A stretch of DNA of 64,000 bases from Syntrophotalea acetylenica (lineage in GTDB: Bacteria; Desulfobacterota; Desulfuromonadia; Desulfuromonadales; Syntrophotaleaceae): the NCBI RefSeq assembly GCF_001888165.1, contig NZ_CP015455.1, positions 924,001-988,000 on the forward strand. Reading direction: 5' to 3'. The position numbers and the translations under genes are program-made. Numbering within the stretch: the first letter of the stretch is position 1; each line of letters opens with the position of its first letter. The notes beneath the pieces were generated by a model. The model was not told the origin of the DNA. It was given only the letters and a program-made list of their open reading frames with translations, and made no database searches. Shown here in pieces: positions 58,196-64,000 of this stretch.

Positions 58196-59290
58196 ATGAA
58201 CCGGACAGTCAAAGCATGTCCCCGATCGGGGTTTACACTGGTGGAGTTGCTGGTTGCCATGACCATTTCGCTGGTGGTGGTGGCCGCCGTTTTCAGTGTC
58301 TTTGATAACAGCCAGCGTTCCTACGTGGTGCAGGAAGGGGTGGCGGAGGCTCAGCAGAATGTACGAACCGCCAAGCTTTTTCTTGAGCGGGATCTGCGTA
58401 TGGCCGGCGCGGGAATCCCGGATTTTTCCTTTGGCGGAGAGATTCTTTTCCCCATCGAGTTTGAAAACAATGTTGACGGCACATCCGGCACGGCCGCTAC
58501 CCTGCCAAATATTGTTGTCGGCTCGGATCTGGTTCGCGTCCGGTATCAGAATTTTGGCGTTGGCAGTTGCGGTGCCGATCCCGGAGGATCACTGCCACCC
58601 TGCGATATGCTGCCGCAGTTGACCCTGGCGGGCGAAATGCCGCCGTCAGCTACGGTGGCGGATGTCAACGAGGACATTCAGGCCGGCATTGGTTGGGATG
58701 GCAGTTGTTATTGCGCCGGAACGCAATTCATTCAGCCTTCTCCTGGCATGCCGTTCATCATTACCCATCCGGACGGTTCCCGGTCGGCGGTCCTGTTTCA
58801 TACCGAAACCTTGCCGAATTCGGACAGGATCGGCAGCCATCCCAATTTCACATTTCAGGGCAAAACCTATTTGAACAAGCTTTTGAACACCTTTCCCGCC
58901 GGCAGCCTCATCAGCTTCTTCCATCCCGATGGTATTTACGACGCGCTCTACTATCTGGAAAATCGCGGGGGCATTCCCTGCCTTATGCGGGACACAGGCC
59001 ATGGAGGACAGGTGATTGCCGAATACATCGAGGATTTACAGCTTGCCTTTGAACTCGACACGGATGATGACGGCGTTGTGGATACCACGATCAACGATGC
59101 GGATTTAACCGACCTTCAGAAGCCCCGGGTGCGGGTTGTGCGGCTTGGCCTTGTCGCGCGGTCCGCCCATGATCAGAGAGATTTCCGCGGGCAGCGTCCG
59201 GCTCTGGAAGATCATGCCGCAGGCAGCACCGACCACTTCCGGCGGCGCCGGCTCTCCGTTACGATTCGAACCAGAAATCTGGGGCTTTGA
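58196..59290 (+). CDS. pilW: Type IV pilus minor pilin PilW-like (second copy)
   Basis: The 364-residue prepilin is cleaved after CPRSG before FTLVELLVAMTISLVVVAAV. VVQEGVAEAQQNVRTAKLFL and ERDLRMAGAG follow, typical of PilW, and the C-terminus RRRRLSVTIRTRNLGL is the usual PilW ending. A central cysteine-containing segment (SCGADPGGSLPPCDM) may form a disulfide. The gene starts 2 bases after pilV. Confidence 0.87.
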   Translation: MNRTVKACPRSGFTLVELLVAMTISLVVVAAVFSVFDNSQRSYVVQEGVAEAQQNVRTAKLFLERDLRMAGAGIPDFSFGGEILFPIEFENNVDGTSGTAATLPNIVVGSDLVRVRYQNFGVGSCGADPGGSLPPCDMLPQLTLAGEMPPSATVADVNEDIQAGIGWDGSCYCAGTQFIQPSPGMPFIITHPDGSRSAVLFHTETLPNSDRIGSHPNFTFQGKTYLNKLLNTFPAGSLISFFHPDGIYDALYYLENRGGIPCLMRDTGHGGQVIAEYIEDLQLAFELDTDDDGVVDTTINDADLTDLQKPRVRVVRLGLVARSAHDQRDFRGQRPALEDHAAGSTDHFRRRRLSVTIRTRNLGL

Positions 59291-59317
59291 TAAAACTCAA
59301 AGGAAAAGGACAGTCAT

Positions 59318-59934
59318 ATGCCAGCCAAAATCGGCCGTGGTCAGCGCGGTGCCGCACTGATCACAGCAATGGTTATTCTGACGTTGCTGACCGTGATAGG
59401 TCTAGCGGCAACCAATACTTCCATTTTGGAGACGATGATTTCCGCTTCGGATCGCACCCATACCGAAGCGCTATATACGGCGGAGGCCGGCATCGAGCAT
59501 TTGCGCAGGAATTTCAAAACCCTGTTTATGGACAAAAATTCCAGCCATATTGCCGCCGGCATCGATCCGGACTGGGATTTTGTGCTGAACGGTTCACAGC
59601 CAGACGTTGCGGCGGCCACCGATACCCGCTACGAGGGTGGCGCAAAGTGGATCATCGATGCCGAACTCGGTGCCTCTTATCGCTATACCGTGACGGTATG
59701 GAACAACGACGATGGCGGCGGGCCTACCGACGACACCGATTCGGTTATTTTTATGCGCGCCGATGCCCGCGGACCCCACGGTGCTGCCGCGAGTGTTGAA
59801 ATCAGTCTGTTTGGCGGGACCTCGGGGGAGAAGCCCTGGCGGGATACGGTGGGCAGGAAGGCGGCGGTGCCGGGAAAAACTACAATTCCAACGATGCGGG
59901 GGCTGTTTCCGATTTCAGTTTACAGATCGATTAA
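59318..59934 (+). CDS. pilX: Type IV pilus minor pilin PilX-like (second copy); one frame break in this sequence
   Basis: The product is cleaved after GQRG before AALITAMVILTLLTVIGLAA and has the PilX helix TEALYTAEAGIEHLRRNF; position 5 is threonine, not glutamate. As given, the frame passes the G5 run 59824-59828 and ends at 59959 with an unrelated tail. Adding one G gives TSGGEALAGYGGQEGGGAGK, then NYNSNDAGAVSDFSLQID and a stop at 59932, a much more pilin-like ending and a 205-residue protein. I take the corrected form as real. Confidence 0.82.
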
Positions 59935-59955
59935 AGTTCAGCCGGGAGACAAACC

Positions 59956-62900
59956 ATGAATATGTGCAAAAAAAGTTTTTTACGAATCACCATGTGCCTG
60001 GGGTTGCTGGCTGCCATCCAGGGAGTGGCTTGCCATGATCCGATGCCGGCCTTTGCCCAGGACGAGATCCTGGTCAGTGTATCGTTCGACGGCGACGGCA
60101 ACGGCAAGGTTACTCTCAAGGGATCGCTGGGCGGTGCCTGTACCCTGGCTTCCGATGGCAGTTGCACTTTTGCGCAGGGAGAACGCATTACGCTCTACGC
60201 CAACGCCAGTGTCGGATCGGAGTTTTTTGGCTGGTCCGGTGGACATACGGGTTCGGAGAAGAGCTTTTCCATGGCATTGTCCCAGGCTGAAAGCTTTACG
60301 GCCGATTTTGGCCTTGCCGCCGACGCTGCCGTGCCCGGATGCGGTTCCAGCACCTATACCGATTACGCCAGTGGTTTTGCGGCACAGGATTTTTCCCTGA
60401 ACAATGTCACCGTTACGGAAGATGGTTATCTGCACCTGGAAACCGGCAATGATGCGATTGACCCGAACAGCATCATTGTCCCCTTCGAACAGGAGGTCGC
60501 CGTGACCTTTTTGCATGAGGGGGCCGGTTACGATGAGAGTGATTTTGGCTGGATGCTGGCAAGCGAGGGGAGCGGTGGCACACGCCACGAGGTTTATACC
60601 GATGTCAATGACAATAACGCCAACGGCGTTCTCGATGATCGCGAAGGCATTGATGCCAATGGCGATGGTTTGGTCAATGCTTTTGATAACCGTGTGTCTC
60701 TCGGGACTTTTGCCGCGGGTACAGAGCTGGTTTTTTATCTCAAGGTGGACAACGATTCACGCAAGCCGACCTATTTTACCAAGATGGCCTGGAATCCCGA
60801 TACGTATGGCGGAGATTGTTCCAACGGAACGAAGATATTCAATCTTGGCATTGCCCGCAACGCTTCCACGGATACCTGTCAAACGACCGGCTGGCTGGAT
60901 AACGAGGCATTGACGCGTGCCAAAAATCTGTTCGATCTGCAGTTTTCCACCGCGGACACCCAGAGTATGGAGATCATCGGTGGCGAAAAATACCCGCATG
61001 TTATCGTCGGTGCCCCCGGCAACAAACCCAACGAGTGGATATTGGGCTGGGAAGATTTGTGGCGAGGTGGCGATACCGATCATAACGACATGGTGTTTAT
61101 TGTCGAACGCCGCACCGGCGGCGTGGCCCAGCTGAAATCCAGCGAAGCGATCGAGCCGGATGAGGAGGGCGCTTTTTACACCGCTGTCGAGATCGAAGTC
61201 TGGGACAGCATGCCCTGTTCCGGGCAGTCCGCCATCGATTATTACGTGTCGATTGACAACGGCGTCAACTGGGTTGAAGTGAGCACCTGGGACACGGTGC
61301 GCAGCTTTACCGTCGATGGCAACGGGCTGAAACAGCTCGGAAGTGTCGTGGCTTCGTGGACCCCGGGAACACCGCGCTATACCTGTCGGACGCGGCGGAT
61401 AGATTTTGCAGGGCAGGGCATTACGGGCAGGCAACTGATCTGGAAGGCGGTTCTTTCCAGCGAAGACGAGGCCTGTGCGGCGGAAATTCTGGATGTCAAC
61501 CTGACCGGAACCGTCGCGACACACGGCGAGATTTCCCGCTCATCACCGGTGGCCGTGGCCAATGTCCTTTATTCCGGAAGCTACGAAACACCCGCCGTCG
61601 ATTGGGCGGAAAAGGAGCTGCGCGGTCATTTGCGCGCAATGCGCACCTATGATGCCCTGAGTGCCTATGGCACCGATAACGTGGAATTGTGGGATGCCGG
61701 AGCTGTTCTGAGCGCCCGCGCCCCCAGTTCGAGGACTATCTATTACCCGACCATTTCTCTTGACAGCGTTGTCGATGAAGAGCTCGCGACCGCAGATGGC
61801 GTGACGGAGGGGTTCGGCGGCACGCTTGCCCATGCACCGGTGGTCGGGGAGAGCGTTGTTATTGCCGCCGGTACGGAAACCTTCACCGATCGTCATACCG
61901 ACAAACTCGTCGGCAGTATGGGGGGAACCGGAACGATCAACCGGTTTACCGGGGAGTGGCAAATAACGCCTCATGCCGTGGTCGGAAACGGCATACCCAT
62001 CAAGGCGTCCTACAAATGGTATGCGACCTCTTCCATTCTGGTTCCTTTTACGGCGACCAATATCGACAACAGCATGCTGGGGCTGGATAATACCTACGTT
62101 GTCGGAGCAGGATATCGCTATGATTTCAATAAGGACAACGCCTTTACGCAGGCGGATGGCGCCTGGCTGGTGAACTGGGTGCGCGGGTATGCCGATGGCG
62201 GCAGCGTTAAAAAAACCTGGGTCCTGGATCCCCTCGACCACTCCGTCCCCGCCGTGGTTACGCCGCCAAGCCGGCCAGCCTGGTATTATGGAGCCGCCGT
62301 TACGGAAACCGAGCGTGACAGTTTTGATGCTTTTGTGACGACTCATTCCCAACGGGATACCGTTGTGCTGGTCGGATCGCGCAGCGGTATGCTGCACGCT
62401 TTCAATGCCGGACAGTTTCGCTGGGGAGACAATACGGAAACCCCCCAGCGGGAATTGCGCGGCTATTATCTCTGGGATGACGACAGCAGCGTGACTTCCT
62501 GGTGGAGCAGCTTTCTGTCCGGCTATCCGGATACCAGCCCGGAAACCTCCCCACCCTTTTTCACCTGGCAGACCAGGGGTAGCAAGGCACCTGATTATGG
62601 CGATGGCCAGGAGCTGTGGGCATTTATTCCGGCCAATCTGCTGTCCCGGCTGAAAAACAATTATCTCAAAGGCGAGGACCGCGCCTTTGTCGACGCCTCT
62701 CCGGCGGTCGCCGATGTTCATATAGGTGGCGCCTGGAAAACCGTGGTGCTTTGCGCCGAGGGCAATGGCGGCGACTCGGTGTTTGCTCTGGATATCACCG
62801 ATACCCGTCATCCCACCTTCATGTGGGAGTTTGCCGACCCGGATCTGTTTCGCAGCCGTTCCTCGCCTGCGGTGGCGGTGCTCGGGAAGATCGTGGCCGG

Positions 62901-63855
62901 CGGAAAGGCCAGATGGGCGGCATTTTTTGTCAGCGGCAAAACCAATGACGGTACGCTGTTCCCCTCGGTGTATATCATCGATATTGCCGATGGCAGTGTC
63001 ATCGAACGGATTTTTCTCAACTGCGAGCCAGCGGGTGTCGGCGGGGTGCCTTCCGGTCAACCCGCCATCGTTGACAGTGACGGGAACGGTTACATCGATC
63101 GACTATATATCGGCACCGACAAAGGGTATATGTACAAAGTCAACCTCCCGGATCTCCCGGGCAGCGTCGCCTATCCGATCAGCCAGTGCGTGATCAACAC
63201 GGATTTCGATTATGTCAGGGTGAACGATCAGGGCACGGAAGATACCGCCGACGATGTTTCCACAACCATGACGGTTCCGGAAAATCAGAGGTATCATTCC
63301 ATCTACGCGTCGCCAACGGTCGTCGTCGACAACAGCCTCAACAGCAGTGGCGCACTGGTGCATAACGTGCGCATTTTCTTCGGTAGCGGCGACAGCCCCT
63401 ATGTCGATGAGGATATCGACACAGGCAATACAAGCTACCATTTTTTTGCCTATGCCGATCATGCCGCGAAAGGATCGACAGAGGCCTCTGATGTCGAACT
63501 GGCCTGGTTTGAAGCCCTTCCGGCCGGGCATCGGATTTTCGCTTCAGCTTACGCAGCGGCCGGCAGTGTTTATTTCGGCACCGCCACCTCCGACACCGAA
63601 GATCCCTGCGGCGGACCCAACGAGGGCCGCATCTACGCCTTCTCCTATTCAGGGCTTTCGTTGCTGAGCGATTCCGCGGGCCAGCAGGGGCTGGAGGTCG
63701 GTGATATCATAACGGCACCGTTGGTCGAGGATCAGCACTTGTATTTCAAAACCCCTGATGGGCTTAAGTCCCTGGGTTCCAATCAGTACAACAATCCGAC
63801 CCGAACCGGGGGGCTGCCTTACTCCCGGGTGCGGAGCTGGCGAGAAGTATTCTGA
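59956..63855 (+). CDS. pilY1: PilY1-type pilus tip protein with DUF4114 domain (second copy)
   Basis: The 1299-residue exported protein starts with a signal peptide (ITMCLGLLAAIQGVACHD). A bacterial repeat domain follows (VSFDGDGNGKVTLKG to FFGWSGGHTGS), and near 150-390 a DUF4114-like region ends in GWEDLWRGGDTDHNDMVFIVE (about 364-384). The C-terminal third, from about residue 800, is the PilY1 beta-propeller with VGSRSGMLHAFNAGQFRWGD and the calcium loop DSDGNGYID at 1040-1048. The N-terminal half differs completely from the first PilY1, so the two tip proteins probably bind different targets. It is the last gene of the second operon. Confidence 0.88.
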   Translation: MNMCKKSFLRITMCLGLLAAIQGVACHDPMPAFAQDEILVSVSFDGDGNGKVTLKGSLGGACTLASDGSCTFAQGERITLYANASVGSEFFGWSGGHTGSEKSFSMALSQAESFTADFGLAADAAVPGCGSSTYTDYASGFAAQDFSLNNVTVTEDGYLHLETGNDAIDPNSIIVPFEQEVAVTFLHEGAGYDESDFGWMLASEGSGGTRHEVYTDVNDNNANGVLDDREGIDANGDGLVNAFDNRVSLGTFAAGTELVFYLKVDNDSRKPTYFTKMAWNPDTYGGDCSNGTKIFNLGIARNASTDTCQTTGWLDNEALTRAKNLFDLQFSTADTQSMEIIGGEKYPHVIVGAPGNKPNEWILGWEDLWRGGDTDHNDMVFIVERRTGGVAQLKSSEAIEPDEEGAFYTAVEIEVWDSMPCSGQSAIDYYVSIDNGVNWVEVSTWDTVRSFTVDGNGLKQLGSVVASWTPGTPRYTCRTRRIDFAGQGITGRQLIWKAVLSSEDEACAAEILDVNLTGTVATHGEISRSSPVAVANVLYSGSYETPAVDWAEKELRGHLRAMRTYDALSAYGTDNVELWDAGAVLSARAPSSRTIYYPTISLDSVVDEELATADGVTEGFGGTLAHAPVVGESVVIAAGTETFTDRHTDKLVGSMGGTGTINRFTGEWQITPHAVVGNGIPIKASYKWYATSSILVPFTATNIDNSMLGLDNTYVVGAGYRYDFNKDNAFTQADGAWLVNWVRGYADGGSVKKTWVLDPLDHSVPAVVTPPSRPAWYYGAAVTETERDSFDAFVTTHSQRDTVVLVGSRSGMLHAFNAGQFRWGDNTETPQRELRGYYLWDDDSSVTSWWSSFLSGYPDTSPETSPPFFTWQTRGSKAPDYGDGQELWAFIPANLLSRLKNNYLKGEDRAFVDASPAVADVHIGGAWKTVVLCAEGNGGDSVFALDITDTRHPTFMWEFADPDLFRSRSSPAVAVLGKIVAGGKARWAAFFVSGKTNDGTLFPSVYIIDIADGSVIERIFLNCEPAGVGGVPSGQPAIVDSDGNGYIDRLYIGTDKGYMYKVNLPDLPGSVAYPISQCVINTDFDYVRVNDQGTEDTADDVSTTMTVPENQRYHSIYASPTVVVDNSLNSSGALVHNVRIFFGSGDSPYVDEDIDTGNTSYHFFAYADHAAKGSTEASDVELAWFEALPAGHRIFASAYAAAGSVYFGTATSDTEDPCGGPNEGRIYAFSYSGLSLLSDSAGQQGLEVGDIITAPLVEDQHLYFKTPDGLKSLGSNQYNNPTRTGGLPYSRVRSWREVF

Positions 63856-63874
63856 GAGGATAGAAAAACCGACA

Positions 63875-63919
63875 GGGCAAAAGAGGCAAGACGGTCCGAT
63901 GGGCTTGCCTCTTTTGCCC
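63875..63919 (+). terminator. Terminator of the second minor-pilin operon
   Basis: GGGCAAAAGAGGCAAG pairs perfectly with CTTGCCTCTTTTGCCC (16 bp) around a 13-base loop, 20 bases after the pilY1 stop. The T tract is inside the stem. The remaining 81 bases of the window show no gene. Confidence 0.8.
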
Positions 63920-64000
63920 ATTTCGCGCCTGACCTGGCAGGCGCAGCCCGTGTTCCAGACGTCTTGCCGCTTCCCGTTTTTCCCGTTTTTCCCTTGCGCC

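Overview
The window is a gene-dense stretch of a GC-rich Gram-negative bacterial chromosome. The best guess is a deltaproteobacterium of the Desulfuromonadales (Pelobacter/Syntrophotalea/Geobacter relatives). The guess rests on a complete mraZ-to-ftsZ cluster that includes ddl and a meso-DAP type MurE, a B12-binding radical SAM protein just after ftsZ, a GatCAB amidotransferase operon, AcnB, and sigma-54-linked type IV pilus genes. The placement is inference; no rRNA or tRNA gene was found to settle it.

Layout. (1) 1-4763, plus strand: the end of a SPOUT-type RNA methyltransferase, rplS, rnhB, a YraN-family gene, nadE and rsmI. (2) 4779-7069, minus strand: acyP and ligA, then a divergent CNNM/CBS membrane protein (7243-8484). 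(3) 8589-26641: the division and cell wall cluster mraZ-rsmH-ftsL-ftsI-murE-murF-mraY-murD-ftsW-murG-murC-murB-ddl-ftsQ-ftsA-ftsZ, behind a near-consensus sigma-70 promoter and closed by a terminator. (4) 27049-31752: a radical SAM gene, a 39-codon remnant of tpx, aroQ, an ABC-F ATPase and a small S4 RNA-binding protein. (5) 31815-39409, minus strand: gatC-gatA-gatB-mtnA-glnE. (6) 39945-46668: an OmpA-type lipoprotein, acnB, an HD-domain protein, a TIGR00300 (ornithine cyclodeaminase-like) protein and an MFS transporter. The last two converge on an array of exactly 27 tandem 7-bp units. (7) 46888-63855: a histidine kinase and an NtrC-type response regulator, followed by two consecutive minor-pilin operons, pilV-pilW-pilX-pilY1-(Ig-like protein)-fimT and fimT-pilV-pilW-pilX-pilY1.

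Two results stand out. First, each minor-pilin operon is preceded by a good -24/-12 (sigma-54) promoter. About 60-75 bp upstream of each promoter lies the same pair of TTTGCGT-type half-sites, 22-23 bp apart. With the sigma-54 activator gene next door, this suggests one two-component system driving both operons, each with a 150-nt structured leader and a structurally different PilY1 tip protein. Second, five reading-frame breaks (two in ftsI, one each in ftsZ, glnE and the second pilX) are all explained by one missing G in a G-run, and restoring it recovers the family sequence each time. Because ftsI and ftsZ are essential, this looks like homopolymer error in the sequence rather than gene decay, and the corrected products are described below.
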